NCBI GenBank assembly: GCA_945859605.1
Contig: OX243820.1
Coordinates: 35,716,561-35,780,560 of the forward strand
DNA: 64,000 nucleotides
Direction of reading: 5' to 3'
From: Lumbricus rubellus
Taxonomy: Eukaryota; Annelida; Clitellata; Crassiclitellata; Lumbricidae
This document shows positions 33,431 to 44,840 of the stretch, piece by piece. The stretch's first letter is position 1, and every line of letters starts with the position of its first letter. The notes under the pieces were generated by a model that was not told where the DNA came from, made no database searches, and was given only the letters and a program-made list of their open reading frames with translations. A program made the position numbers and the translations under genes.

Positions 33431-34160
33431 TGATTAGACTAGCCTATATAACAGGTGCAATCATCGTCAAGGATCGTGACGTTATAATAGTTTGCGTCTA
33501 GTAACTTTGGCAAATACGTAGACCTAGGGTATAAGCTTACTGTTGCCTAGCGTCTAACGCAGTAACCTAATTTATAGCAAGGACGACATCTATGCGCGCT
33601 ATTGAAAAACCTGCCTCAAATGGATAAAAGCAGCAGTTTTCCCATAAAATATTATAAACTTTACAACAGGCGAAATAATTCAATTAAAGCGGTATTAAAA
33701 CTAAAGATTATTGAAAATGAGCCACTAGGACGACTAGGTACTCTTTGTTATTAGCTTGACCATTTTGTGCAGAATTTGTAGCCCAGACTGTAGGCCTAGT
33801 GCTTGCGCTAATAGCTATAGGCCTAATTTCTTGTCAATCACTTCATTAGGCCTATGGGTAATCATAAGTTATAAATTGTTTATACGGGATGGGTATTTTA
33901 TATTAAATTGTCCCACTCCAAGACCTGTCATTGCATACGCTGGTAACGTAGTGACGAACAACCGCGTTAATAGTGTCCAGCGCCTCTAGTGGTAGCTTAA
34001 TATAGGCATTGCGGTCTCTATGAAGAAAGTAAAGTAAGTAAGTAAGTAAGTAAGTAAGTATGTGCTTCATTTAACCGCCTGCAAACTCACTGCGGGAACA
34101 TTAGGCCTATATGAGAACAGAACATAGCGTGTACATTCATACAAAAATCGAAATATGCAA
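33430..34160. other. No gene; (AAGT)n
   Basis: A perfect (AAGT)n run lies at about 34030-34060, next to a CAGCGCCTC word at 33978 that resembles LINE/SINE tails. Nothing else was recognised. Confidence 0.4.
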
Positions 34161-35254
34161 TCTATAATAATAAAGAAGAAACTATGTGTGTCTGTCTGTC
34201 TGTCTGTTTGACCGGGATGCATTTCCACAGTTTTAGAGCTTTTCACTCCAAACCTTCACTGCTGTGTAGGTCCCGGCAGGAGACGCAAAGTCGAGGGGTT
34301 GGCGATTCTCTACCATTATGGGGGTCAGGGTGGGGGGCGAAACCCTCCCAATTTTTTTCAAAAAACCCCACTTATTGATCTGATTTTTTTTCACCTAGAT
34401 ATAGAGCCTTCTGAACCACCCGGTTCAGAGGTTGGCGAATCTCTACCACCATGGGAGCCTGGATGGGGAAGGGGGGGCAGAAAATCCTAAGACGTCAGTT
34501 TATTAAACACCTTTTAAAACCCTTGCATGGTCATTATATAAATGGCGAGAGCAGCTGATGAAGATTGACGCGTATCGTACTGGTGGAGGTCAAAGTTAGT
34601 GGCGGCGTGTTGTGGGGTGGGTGGGGGAGGGGAGTGTGAGAGTGGGGAGGGTGGTGGTGGAAAAGTTTTCCGACAACTTAAATTTCACGGTGGCGTACCG
34701 GTCGAGATGTCGGAGTGCAGTTGGGTGTTGTCGGCTGGGTGGGGCTGGGTGGCGGGTTTGGGGTGGACGGTGGAGGGGGGTGGGTGGGTGGGTGTGGGAT
34801 GGGTGGGGTGGATTTTTTTTAAACCAAAATTTGAACTGTGGCTTACCGGTCGAGGTCGGAGCGTTGTGGGGTGTGTGGGGTGCGGGATGGGGTGGTGGGT
34901 GGAGTGGAGGGAGTGTGGGGTGTGGTAGAGGGCGGGCTTAGGGTGGGGGTTGGGGTGGAGATGGAGGGGTGGTGTTCGGGGTGGAGGGAGTGGGGTGTGG
35001 TGGGAGTGATGGGGTGGGGCTGGGCTTTGAGGGAAATGGGCGTTTGTCGGTGGAAGTTGAGTAGAGGTGGGTGGCGGGCTTTGGTTGGGGTGGTGGGTGA
35101 GGGGTGGGGTGGAGGGGTGGGAGGTTTAGGGGAGTTGGTGGAGGGGTGGGGTTGGGTTTGGGGTGGAGGTGGGGGGAGGTGGGGTGTGGTGGGGTTGTGG
35201 CCGGGGCGGGTCGAATCCTAAATTTCCCGGGCAACGCCGGGTACCCCAGCTAGT
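34161..35254 (+). mobile_element. Non-autonomous Helitron
   Basis: It starts TCTATAATAATAAAGAAGAA followed by a short TCTG run, a 5' end shape I know from animal Helitrons. It ends with a hairpin CCCGG-GCAACG-CCGGG, then TACCCCAG and CTAG. The flanks are A (34160) and T (35255), as expected for insertion between A and T without target duplication. The interior has no Rep/helicase. About 34610-35215 is strongly G- and T-rich (GGGGTGG, GGTGGG words); the long open frames there follow from this bias. Confidence 0.85.
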
Positions 35255-35790
35255 TTTCTATAATCACAGTAGGCGTATACAACTAAAAAACATAACATAC
35301 ATTAATTTTATGGAACCATTTTAGAGAAAAAAGATAGGCCTAAACAGTAATAAAAAATATTGAATAGCATCCGTGTTATAAATAGCCTAAGCAGTGTTCG
35401 GCAGTAAGTCGTCGAATATTGTTTGCAACCTTTGCAACAATAAACAAGTGCCTGTGAAAAGCAAAACATATTTTTTGCTTGCCGTAATGCTTATTTGTAT
35501 GGCATTTTAAGTAACTGAAGGCTAATCTGGTTAGCTTTCGCGGTGTGCTACCCTACCGTTCCGCATTAACAAATCTTCAAGCATGACCGAAGTCTTAGGT
35601 GTCTCAACTGGTTAACCCGGGATGGGCCTAATGGTCCTATTTGTGGATTGACTGCAATGTCGTCATTATCGCAAATCGTAAACTCTAAAATTTTGCAGCA
35701 CCTTCAAAAGCGAAGTCACGGGAACCAATGTTGATCATAAGGGCTGAATCCAAACAAAATCAACTGGGCAAGGCCCAAGGGTTCAAATTG
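35255..35790. other. No gene recognised
   Basis: Unique-looking AT-rich sequence. Confidence 0.4.
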
Positions 35791-35799
35791 AAAGAGTCA

Positions 35800-36230
35800 G
35801 AAAGGCAGTCAGCCGGTTAAGGTGGATTTTGTTTGGAGTTAAAACTGTGAGAGATGTGAAAGGGAAGAGGAATATGGGTAGGATTTATGAAAAAGCAGTG
35901 TTTTAGTTTTGATTGAAAGACCTGTGGTTAGATAACAACTACAGCTAAGATTTATGGTGAGTTTGTAGGATGGATCAGATAGGATTAGTAGGCCTAATTA
36001 TAATACTGGTGGAAGCTTGTTCCAAAGACTGCGTTATATGTGTTGCTATGGAGTGATTTGCGCATTTTAGCGATGTGTTGAACTGTTGATGAAGCAGTGT
36101 TGGGGTGGAAGAGGAAAAGGCTGAACGATGTGCTTGAACAATGAACAACCGGTGGTGGTAGGAGGGCTATGGTGAGGGACTGAAATGTGTTGTCTAGTAA
36201 TATGACCATAAATATATTATCTTTCTTCAT
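35800..36230 (-). pseudogene. LINE ORF2 C-terminus relic
   Basis: One minus-strand frame gives RSLWNKLPPVL near 36010-36040, and further along another gives GLSIKTKTLLFHKSYPYSS. The order WNKLP then SxxxFKxxLKxxLF-like residues is that of CR1/Jockey-type C-termini. Frames are broken several times. Confidence 0.6.
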
Positions 36231-36234
36231 ATAT

Positions 36235-37680
36235 TTTGAGGTGGTGAAGTATTTAGATGACAGAAGTCATGTCACTTATGCACTGCATGACAACCAGAAG
36301 CAAGGTCGACTTTTAGGCTACAGTTTATCAACTGAACAAATCTGAACAAATAATTTAATTATTTATGAGTCAGAATTCCAATGGCTTAGAGGTGCAGGAA
36401 CAAATTTAAGTGAGTGTAAAGTAAAAGTCAAATTAAATGAAGATCTACCCTGTGAGACACCAGGGATGTCCGGGGAAATTTACCTGGAGTGGGGAGTGCA
36501 GAGGAAATGCTGGGGCTGGGCTATCTCATGGGAAATGTCCATGGAAATCTCCTATACTCAACTATGTTGTTATGGGGGCTTGGGGGGAACTCCCCCAACA
36601 CAAGTTGGAAGCAGTCTGCTTCAATTCCCTCACATAGTAGGCTCTGCATTCAAGTAGCATATACTGTCAACCAAACCAGTGTCAATATCGGTAATGACCT
36701 ATACAGTCACCCTATGAGTTAACAAAATTTCCTATTGTCCTCAACAGTTTGTCAAAATGTTCTTCTAGTCTCCTAATGACTGCTTCAAACAGTTCTCCTG
36801 ACCATTCAAGAATGTACCATCTCTTACAGATCATGTGTAAACACATTATGTACAATCTTTTATATGCCAAATAATGCTTAGCATGTGCACAGTAACAAGG
36901 CAAGCACTATTAAAAAACTATAAATACAGCATAGCAAATATACTAATTTACTTACATTAGGTTTGGTTGGATCTGGTTACAAACCTAAGCATTGAATGAC
37001 TTCAACTAGTGTGATTTGATAATGTAACAAGAGAACTCACATCAAACACAGTGAAGTTATAGTCAAGCATCTTCTCAGCATTCTCAGGGCAGTTAGCTGT
37101 TAACCTGCCTGTATTATATTAACTAAAAAGTGATAACATAGTCCAAATCTCTTTATAATCAATCTTTAATTCTCTAATCATTGGTAGCATAAGAACATGA
37201 TAAAGAGCAACAAAAGCTCAATCACGTAGGGTGTTTGAGACAAAACACATCAGAAATCTGACATAATAGTCATGAAAAGGCATTTCTCAACAAATCACAG
37301 CCTTCTGTATAACCAACAGCCTTTAAGATTCTTTCATGCATGAAGTGCTGAAGTTGTCACAATACAACAACGAGAGATATTGAAAGTTTTGCAAATTACA
37401 AAACTGTGCAAAACGTGTGCATATACTCTAAGGCTTGTGTTTGCTATAGTTGACAGCTTCCTATCCACAGAGGAGAACTGATTTACATTGGGCACTATCC
37501 AATTGTAATAAAACTGGTTCACTTAATAAGTGGCATTTGTTGCACAAAGAATTAATTAGCCTATAAAATTTCACATGCATGTTATGCAGACTAAGTTTAA
37601 ATGACTTGACTGCATCTAGAAAACAGCATAGATTTTATTTATCTACAAATTTCAGTAACTGATATTTACTGTGTTGATAC
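36235..37680. other. No gene recognised
   Basis: The stretch 36440-36600 contains AGGGATGTCCGGGG and CCATGGAAATCT words, faintly like the foldback arms at 37683 and 42308. The short frames have no domain. Confidence 0.35.
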
Positions 37681-37682
37681 TG

Positions 37683-39062
37683 GTGAACGGGCATTAACTC
37701 CTCTGGACAAACTCCTTGAACGGGCATTAACTCCTCTGGACAAACTCCTTTGGATGAAACCCCAGGGTAGGACATAAATACTCAGGGTAGGACATATAGT
37801 GTATACTTTATACCAGACATTAAAACTGCATATAAAAAACATAGATACAAGAAAAGTTTATTTCACTAGTCCAAAGTTTCTCATGATCTATAACAATATG
37901 GCTCAAATATTATATAAACGAATTGTGTGTATTTGTATATGTATAGCCTACTAAAGATGAAACTATATAAAGCTGAACGAATAGCGGCAAAGAAACTTAG
38001 ACCTGTCATGACTTGAACATTTCAGGTGTCTTACTTTTACATAATTATGGTCATTCTGATAGACAATTTCCATTTGTTCATTACAAATACATTAATGTGA
38101 ATACCTTTACAAGTCTCTAAATTTAGGCCTTAATGACATTAGCAAGTCTTCATTGTTGTCCTAGAGAACACTAGCAAGTACTAGCTCTGGTATACAGACT
38201 ATTGGTCATAGGACTATTGAACATAGTATGATTGGTCATACGACTATCGTTCGGTTACATGGTCAATTCGGCATAATTTACAAGGATAAATTATTCAATT
38301 ATAGCTATAATCATTATATACTTATTGAAGAGGTTAAAACACCAACTAACATTTACTATATCATTTATGTAACATGTAATGTAAAGTAAAATGTGTTGAA
38401 CTCTATTAAATTTCCTAATATACATTAATTATATAATTGTCTAAAAATGCTGAATATTCTTAATTGACAGGCTACATACATCCTATGAAAACATTCATGA
38501 ATATTAATTGAGAAGAGGGTTCAGGATAATATAAGCTACTAGCTTTTGCTGGCTCCTGTTGCATTGTACTGTACCTAGTTGTTCGTGTTTCTATAACCAG
38601 AGTTGAACGTGCAATAAAAATATAAAAAAATTAAAATCAATTATCTAAAGAATATTGCCTATTTTGTCAATGGTTTATTTGTTTAAAAAAATTAGTTTCA
38701 TGTCATTTATTTGTGGCATATGACAGATAGACCTTATGACCAGTCGTCCTATGACCAATAGTCCTAGCTTTGTATGGGAATGATTGAATGACAAGTTTTA
38801 AGTTGAAACCTGATTGACGAATGGCAAAGACAGCTCTTTATTCATAGATTATTTGCTAGTTGACATAGGCACGAAAACTTGGCAATTAAGCTTTATAATC
38901 AGCTAAGTGCAGAAATAGGCTTTTGCACAGTGGGGTGGGGGCAATGTCCGGGGAGAATTATGTCCTATGCAAAATTGAGGATTTTGTCTGGTGTTTGTAC
39001 ATGGGTGCTTTGTACAGTGGTGTTTTGTCCATAGGATAGGCCTAATGTCCTGCATTCGTTGA
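37683..39062. repeat. Outer foldback-like repeat (GGACATTA phrase arms)
   Basis: The left arm (37683-37800) is made of GGGCATTAACTCC, TCTGGACAAACTCC (twice) and GGGTAGGACATA (twice). The right arm (38935-39055) holds the same phrases in reverse complement (TTTTGTCCATAGGATAGGCC, TAATGTCCTGC, TTATGTCCTATGC). They enclose a second inverted-repeat element. Similarity between arms is at phrase level, not base for base. Confidence 0.5.
38190..38763. mobile_element. Inner foldback element (CCTATGACCAATAGT arms)
   Basis: The left arm has GACTATTGGTCATAGGACTA then TTGAACATAG; the right arm has CCAGTCGTCCTATGACCAAT then AGTC. Each arm repeats a unit of about 15 bp. Flanks CTAGCTCTG (38181-38189) and CTAGCTTTG (38764-38772) agree at eight of nine positions, a possible 9-bp target duplication. 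The core is AT-rich and non-coding. Confidence 0.6.
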
Positions 39063-39329
39063 CACTAATGTTCTTACACGTAAATGATATGCCCCATACC
39101 ATACAATACTCCAATTCATATAATTAGTGATTTTGCTGCTGTTAGCTTCATATCCATTCTAGCTCAACAGAGTCAACACAGCAAATGTCAAATTTAGTTT
39201 GGAAATCAGCTTAGGCCTAACAATTGCAGTTGGCGCTATTCCAGATTATGATTGTGTTCCATCATACTTTTCTAGCTTTTGTCGACCTGTCTCCGACCTT
39301 CTCGAAATGAATAAATGAATGAATGAATT

Positions 39330-39585
39330 TGGATGTTGAAGTTGCCAGAAGTTGACAGTTTACTGGACCTTATTAGACTTCACAGGATTACCACCTTCCC
39401 AAGCAAGCCTAAGAGTCAATATATACCAATTCATACTGGTTTCACTGAAAAGTGGCAGACAACGCTAGATAATGAATTTGCTTATTGCAAACAAAAGTCA
39501 AATAGTACAAACGTGAAACAACAAGTAAGCTTACAGTGCAATGGGAGCTAGAAAAAGCTAATAGCTTATGCTGCCCTGACCCCAC
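39330..39585. other. No supported gene; (GAAT)n at its edge
   Basis: A (GAAT)n run at 39305-39328 may be another LINE tail. The 72-codon frame at 39333-39551 has no recognisable motif. Confidence 0.35.
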
Positions 39586-39587
39586 AT

Positions 39588-39688
39588 CCTTGACTATTTT
39601 TCATGCATGCTTTCATTAATACTTAACTAGAACATAACTGATAACAGTCATAGTGATAAACACAGTAATAATAGTAATAATAATAATA

Positions 39689-39729
<41 letters not shown>

Positions 39730-39790
39730 GTAATAATATTACCAGCAAAATAATAATACAGCAGTATATCATCTTAAATCACATACACCT
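39588..39790 (+). repeat. Dispersed repeat, copy 2 (pair with 23966-24124)
   Basis: Same order of blocks as the other copy, with a longer (AAT)n centre at about 39680-39730. Confidence 0.65.
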
Positions 39791-40235
39791 TCAAAGACGG
39801 TCTATAGAATCTAGGCCTAGGCTATATGGTTCTAGTAAGGTTTGGTATAATAAAGTTTTTCAAGGTGTAGTAATGCCAAACCTTTAGTAAAATGCCCACG
39901 ACATTATCACCATATCCATATGTTTATGTTTGAGATTTTCAGTAATAGAACACCCAGAAATTTTGATTTCACCTAGACGAGAAAGATGCATATCGTTTAC
40001 ACATAATATTATATTGAAATCTGTGTCAGGAATCACCTTGCTGCTAAAAATCATATAATTAGTCTTATCTAAGTTCAAGGATAACAAGTTTGCAGAGAAC
40101 CAGAGTTCATCATTCAGAGGTTCAGATAGCACGATGGGACTATCATGCCCAATGGCAAAAATATTCATGTCGTCAGTAAATATTAATTTTAAGGCTGTCA
40201 CAGACTGTAAACTATTTATTGCATTTATTTCCACA
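39790..40235 (-). pseudogene. LINE reverse transcriptase palm fragment (FTDD)
   Basis: The minus strand, in a frame open from 40234 to 39884, reads LIFTDDMNIFAIGHDS, then LNDELWFSANLLSLNLDKTN and YMIFSS. In non-LTR RTs this is FADDTxIF followed by WxxxNKLSLNxxKTxYMiF, so FTDD stands in place of the catalytic FADD/YADD. The thumb-like continuation with LLYQTLLEPY follows in a shifted frame to about 39790. It lies tail-to-head against another LINE on the opposite strand. Confidence 0.85.
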
Positions 40236-40950
40236 TGTCACTTTTTTGATTCTGTCGGGGACTTGGGTGTTACGCTGGATGAAGAATTTAGTTTCTCAAA
40301 ACATGTCAATCAGCTGACTCGAGGCTGTTACTACCAAATTCGTCAGCTACGGGTGATCTCTCGCTCCCTATCAGAGGATTCTGCTGCTACCCTTGTTCAT
40401 GCTTTTGTCACAAGCCGCCTGGACTACTGTTGCTCTATTCTGGTTGGTTTGCCTCTGCTTTTGATATCCCGACTTTACCGTGTTCTCCGGTCTGCAGCCC
40501 GGCTAATTGGTCGAATCCCTAAATATGCTTCTGTTTCATCTTACATGCGTGATACTCTACACTGGCTCCCTATCTCACAGCGCATCGAATACAGAATTGC
40601 TTCACTGGTTTGGCGTTGTCTCCTTGGCTGTGCCCCGACTTATCTCTGTGAACTCTACTGTCCAATATCTGTTGTCTTGGCTCACAGAGCCCTTCGCTCT
40701 GCGTCTAGCGGTAAGCTTTTGGTCCCACGTGTTGAAACATCAACCTGTCAGCGTCGTGCTTTCTCAGTTGTAGGTCCATCTGTCTGGAATAGTCTCCCAT
40801 TGCAGATACGCCTGCTACCTAGGGTTGACTCGTCTGTGTTCTACAAGCTCCTTAAAACCTTTTTTCACCGTGGTTGGACTGGGAGCGCTTCTGAGTAGAT
40901 TTCTTGAAGGAGCGCTATATAAATTCTTGAAATGAATGAATGAATGAATG
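40236..40950 (+). pseudogene. LINE ORF2 C-terminal half, CR1/L2-like, with intact 3' end
   Basis: Although the open frame starts at 40134, its first 33 codons are antisense to the neighbouring LINE; true homology starts about 40240 with DLGVTLDEEFSFSKHVNQ. It continues through ATLVHAFVTSRLDYCCSIL, LYRVLRSAARLIGRIPKYA, LHWLPISQRIEYRIASLVWR, RRAFSVVGPSVWNSLPLQIR and FYKLLKTFFHRG to a TAG at 40896-40898. This is the region after the RT palm in CR1/L2-type LINEs. About 220 codons are uninterrupted, so this copy is relatively young. The tail GCGCTTCTGAGTAGAT, CTTGAAGGAGCGCTATATAA and (ATGA)n ends at about 40950. 5' truncated. Confidence 0.92.
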
Positions 40951-41430
40951 TATTATGTAGGCAACAATGGCCCCAATATTGAACCTTGGGAAACTCCACA
41001 TATCACCAAAAGAGAAGCTGAGGAGTGGTTAACATAAAGATACTGCAGCGTATTTGATAAGTAGCTACAGAACCATTTCAGAGGTGAGCCTCTTACTCAA
41101 ATCAAATCAATTTATTGATCCAAGTATTTCAAAGTGTGAAACAATAATAATCAAGATAATCAATTAATCAGAGACAATACAACACATATCACAAAAAGAG
41201 AAGCTGAGGAGGAGTGGTTAAGTCCAGTGCTTAATAGATCTATTAAAATTTTTATTGCAATGATTTCATTGGGGTCAGTTGGGAGGACAACAACAGAATT
41301 CTTAGTGGATGGAGGCAAAAAATTTCCAAATGTTTGCTTAGGCTGTGAAGTTTAAGTGATAATGATTGTGCAAGACCATTAAAATAAAGTGCTGTTAGCA
41401 GTAAGTCACAACAGCCGAATCATCTATAAT
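40950..41430. repeat. Short direct repeat pair around an AT-rich insert
   Basis: ACATATCACCAAAAGAGAAG and GCTGAGGAGTGGTTAA (40998-41034) return at 41185-41222 as ACATATCACAAAAAGAGAAG and GCTGAGGAGGAGTGGTTAA. Between them lies a CAAATCAATTTATTGATCCA stretch like a LINE 3' end. It could be a retroposed insert with a long duplication or a local duplication. Confidence 0.5.
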
Positions 41431-41431
41431 T

Positions 41432-41815
41432 CAATTCAATTTATTTATTGTAACAATCAACCATAAACAATAGTCATAGTACAAGATGTTTCACATAATC
41501 GGATGGCAGCAAGGAAGGCCCTAAGGCATGAGTATCCTGCTAACAGAGACACCTATTTACATGCGCAATTTTAATTGATGGCTAAACGGTTGACATCGTG
41601 AATTGAACAGTAGGCTGAAAAAAACAGAATGAAATGACAATTAATGTAATAGTCTTAACTTAAAAAAACACACGCTAAAACAGTGCTCACAAGGTTAAAC
41701 ATCTTTGCAGTCATTAATCAAATAGTCACGTAGCAGTGTCTTAGCCCTTAGTAAACTTGATGCCTGCTGAATATGATTAGGAATCTAGTTCCATACATAA
41801 TGCTTGGTCAAAGTT
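41432..41815 (-). pseudogene. LINE ORF2 C-terminus and 3' region
   Basis: The minus strand gives TLTKHYVWN, a stop, then IPNHIQQASSLLRAKTLLRD and YLIND before the final stop. This fits the LWNSIPxxIxxxxSLxxFKxxLKxYLI pattern. The downstream 250 bp ends in an AATAAATTGAATTGAAT-like tail at 41432-41455. Confidence 0.65.
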
Positions 41816-41819
41816 ATGT

Positions 41820-42300
41820 TTGATTATTTTCATAAAAAGACATATGCCAAATTGGTTTTTATTTTCATTGCATAACTGCTTTACACATGTGCATTCAGTT
41901 TTAATTAATAAGTCTTTAAAAGTAAAAATAGTTTCACGACTTACAATTCTAGTCATTTCAATTTTATCTAAGTTAGGGGGTGATTCAGGTTGTTCAGGAA
42001 ACCAGCTGATGATCGGTAAGATTCAGACACATAATAGCCAGAGTTGGTATTAAAATATATTATCTATTTGTATTTGAAGTGGGAGTGATTCTGGAAGGAT
42101 GCAGGATCAATGGCAAGAAATGACCAGCCATCATGGATTCAAAAAAATTGTTGGTGGAAGAATGACAGGCTGATGCTAACAAGTCAATGACTCAATGTTA
42201 AAGTCACCTGTTATGAAGATTGGTCTTAAAATTTATTATTACCGGTTTTTATTATTTATTATTGCATACTGTTATATTTTATGGATCATTTTTAGGTAAT
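41820..42300. other. No gene recognised
   Basis: No supported frame or repeat. Confidence 0.4.
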
Positions 42301-42304
42301 GATA

Positions 42305-42398
42305 TCATAGACGGGGGGGGGGGGGTAATGTCCTACTCCGGGGGGAATATGTCCAGGGGCTAATGTCCGGAGGGATAATGTTCTACACCCGTTGAGCT
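42305..42398. repeat. Orphan foldback arm (GGACATTA phrases) with poly-G
   Basis: A G-run at 42314-42326 is followed by TAATGTCCTACTCCGG, AATATGTCCAGGGGC, TAATGTCCGGAGGGA and TAATGTTCTACACC. These are the same phrases, in the same orientation, as the right arm at 38935-39055. I found no matching left arm nearby. Confidence 0.5.
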
Positions 42399-42399
42399 T

Positions 42400-43620
42400 A
42401 TTTCTATAAGCTTTTTGCTTTTGAAAAGATCCAAAAATTCCAGTTTTCTTGTGCACTTTTTTGTACATAATTATGATTCTTTTTAGCAATCGATTTCTTT
42501 AGACATGGTAGATCAGTTGATTTAGGGCCTATGCTTAACCAATGAGGTATAAGATGGAAAATTAATTTCATAAACGGATGAATTGTTTTAGAAAAGCATA
42601 GAAAGACACAATTGTATCCGAGCTGGAGGATGCATCTGTCCATGTATAATATATGTCTTGTCTGAATTTTTTATATATTGATGGAAATTATAAACTTGCA
42701 GTACATGTGTTGTTAATTGGCTGACTTAACTGAGTGACTGCTTGGTGCCTGGCTGATTGGCTGAATGAGTGAGTTAGTGAGTGACAGAGTGAGTGAGAGA
42801 CCGGATCAGTTACAGACACACAGACAGTACAAAGAAAACATTGGCAGACTGCATGGGAAAGGTGAAAAATCTTGTGGACGACCTTGCTTCAATTGACGAC
42901 TGACATGAAAATTTCGTACAATGGTGTCTGTGATGGCATAATTATTCATACACAAGCAAGTGGTTTGTGTGCCTTAATATCTGATTTATGTCTTTTCCTT
43001 TTCTGCTTTCTGCTTTAAGGCTTGTGAGTTTACACATACATTGAATTTGGGAATATAATTCTGATATTTCATTGAAAACTTAGGCCTACTTGACCCACTG
43101 TGCAGCAATTTTTCTTTGGTCAATAGACAGACAAGCAAGCAGAGGCGTGTCATGACAAAGAAAGGCTTATATATACATTAGGCATGTAATTATCCTAGGC
43201 TAAGCTGTGGGTATCAGAAACGTAAGCATTCAGCTGGGTACTCAACCATAAACGGCAGAGGTGTGACTGGAGGTAGGCTCTTCGGCTGGGGCAGCGGAGA
43301 TGGGTGTGTTTCCCCTTGCCTGGTTGGTACAGCCTACAGACAAGATTGGCTACCAAGGTTCTTTGATTGCCTACAAACCAAGATCAATCCACACAAAGAA
43401 CCTTGCCTACAGACCACTAATATTGACTACAGGCTCAGCATTAATATGGGAGACTGTAGCAAGCTGCAGTTGGGCTAACCTGCTGCTGCCTAAGTCAGCC
43501 AGCGCTCAAGCTAGTGGAGGGAATTTTGGTTGTCACCTGCTGCTGTTCTCCGGCCTCGTTCAGGACTGTAGTATCACACTGTAGTATATTAATGTAATAT
43601 CAGTATGAGAATTGTGGAAA
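42400..43620. other. No gene recognised
   Basis: Degenerate TGAGTGAG/TGACTG words lie at 42720-42800. The two frames at 43263-43584 have no known domain. Confidence 0.4.
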
Positions 43621-43624
43621 AATA

Positions 43625-43850
43625 ACTAGGGGGGGGGGGGTTGGACCATTATTCACTTGGAATTGGGGGGGGGGGGTGTAAAAAACATACTTTAACATGG
43701 GGCTCTAAGAAAGACTGGGGGGTTGAACCCCCCCAAACCCACCCGGAAATTCTCACCCCGTGTAATATACTATATATGGTAGTATCAGTGGTCAAATTTC
43801 AGCCAAACCCCGCTGCCAAGACCGTAGCCAGAAATTTATGGGGTGAACTG
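43625..43850. repeat. G-rich relic with one hAT MITE-like end
   Basis: Poly-G runs at 43629-43640 and 43666-43677 precede AAGACCGTAGCCAGAAATTT at 43818-43837, which resembles the left end and first bases of the MITEs at 2872 and 63592. No second end or duplication was found. Confidence 0.4.
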
Positions 43851-43965
43851 GGCTGGTCAGACATGCCACCGAATCGACTATGGGGTGTGGAGCTTGTTAC
43901 TGCCGTTACAAAGACATCAATGTCACCCTCCTCCTTTATACCTTTTATCTAGTATTAGGACTGCA

Positions 43966-44185
43966 GATCCTCGGTGGTCGAGTGGGTTTGTAGCCCGCTC
44001 GCCCCGCCGGCGGCACGGGTTCGATTCCCGGTCGGTCGGTTTATCAGAGATTAATTTCTCGGATCTTTACTGCGGGTGACTCGGTCGCAATATAAACGTG
44101 GAGTACGAGGTTGTTCTCTGCCTCCGACGCTGATCATCTTCGATATGAAAAAGAGTCGTTAAACCCCAACATTTCATTTTTACTG
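43966..44185 (+). mobile_element. tRNA-derived SINE, second family
   Basis: The tRNA-like head has A box TGGTCGAGTGG and B box GGTTCGATTCC separated by a GC-rich arm (GCCCCGCCGGCGGCAC). The body (TGCGGGTGACTCGGTCGCAA) and the end (AAAAAGAGTCGTTAAACCCC, then AACATTTCATTTT) differ from the 15563 family. The 3' end resembles a TTAAACCCCAACATTTCATT ending that I recall from other invertebrate SINEs. It is not a functional tRNA gene because it lacks a closed acceptor stem and has a long tail. Confidence 0.85.
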
Positions 44186-44559
44186 TCTGAGTACAAACAG
44201 TGGCAGACTTTAGAGCGTTTGTAGGAGCACCATGAGCTCGTTTAGCTGGTTTTGGACAACCAATAAATTGTACATTGTAGCACAATCAGTACTATACCAT
44301 TCCAGAGTCTCAATATGCAAATGGACAATGGTATCACATTGCAGTAAGATAGCATAATACTGGTAATAAGCCCATAAAGTGGTTCAGAAGATGTTCATTG
44401 TTCAGTCTGTGTTACCGGTACAACCAATGGAAGTTAGTTAGGCTTTAGGCCTAATGCTTAATAGTTTAGCTCTCATAGCTCACGCTTACACTGAAATTTT
44501 GCACATAAGAATTTCTGCCATAATATTCCTTTCGATTTCTTAAATAATATTATATACCT

Positions 44560-44840
44560 ATGTATGTATGTTGGGTGCTAAATTCAAAATCCACTCCATT
44601 TGTACTGTCACATTCCCAGTGATAATCTCGTAGGCTTTAATAAGGTATCCTCTGCTCTCCCATCATCTCTTCAATGTTTCCAGTTCACACCTCATGCCAG
44701 AAAAATACTAAGCAGTTCACTATTACAATATTTGGGCCTCAATTGTGGAACTCTATTGCAGGAGCCACAGTTGAGGCCCAACTATTCCTAAACTCTCTTA
44801 ACTACTTTAAGTTGGCCTAAAAAATTTTATATAGAGCCTG
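44560..44840 (+). pseudogene. LINE ORF2 C-terminus relic
   Basis: Plus-strand frames give TPHARKILSSS and, shifted, QFTITIFGPQLWNSIAGATV and FLNSLNYFKLA before a stop. The FGPxLWNSI and SLxxFKxxL pattern marks the end of a CR1/Jockey-type ORF2. Broken frames. Confidence 0.65.

Noticed and set aside
34599..35234. Several overlapping 98-127-codon open frames on both strands
   Set aside because: They lie in the G/T-rich interior of the Helitron, where stop codons are rare by composition. Products are Gly/Val/Trp or Pro/Thr rich without domains.
43966..44040. Functional tRNA gene
   Set aside because: A and B boxes are good, but the acceptor stem does not close and the sequence continues into a SINE body. 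The same holds for 15563, 18285 and 56001.
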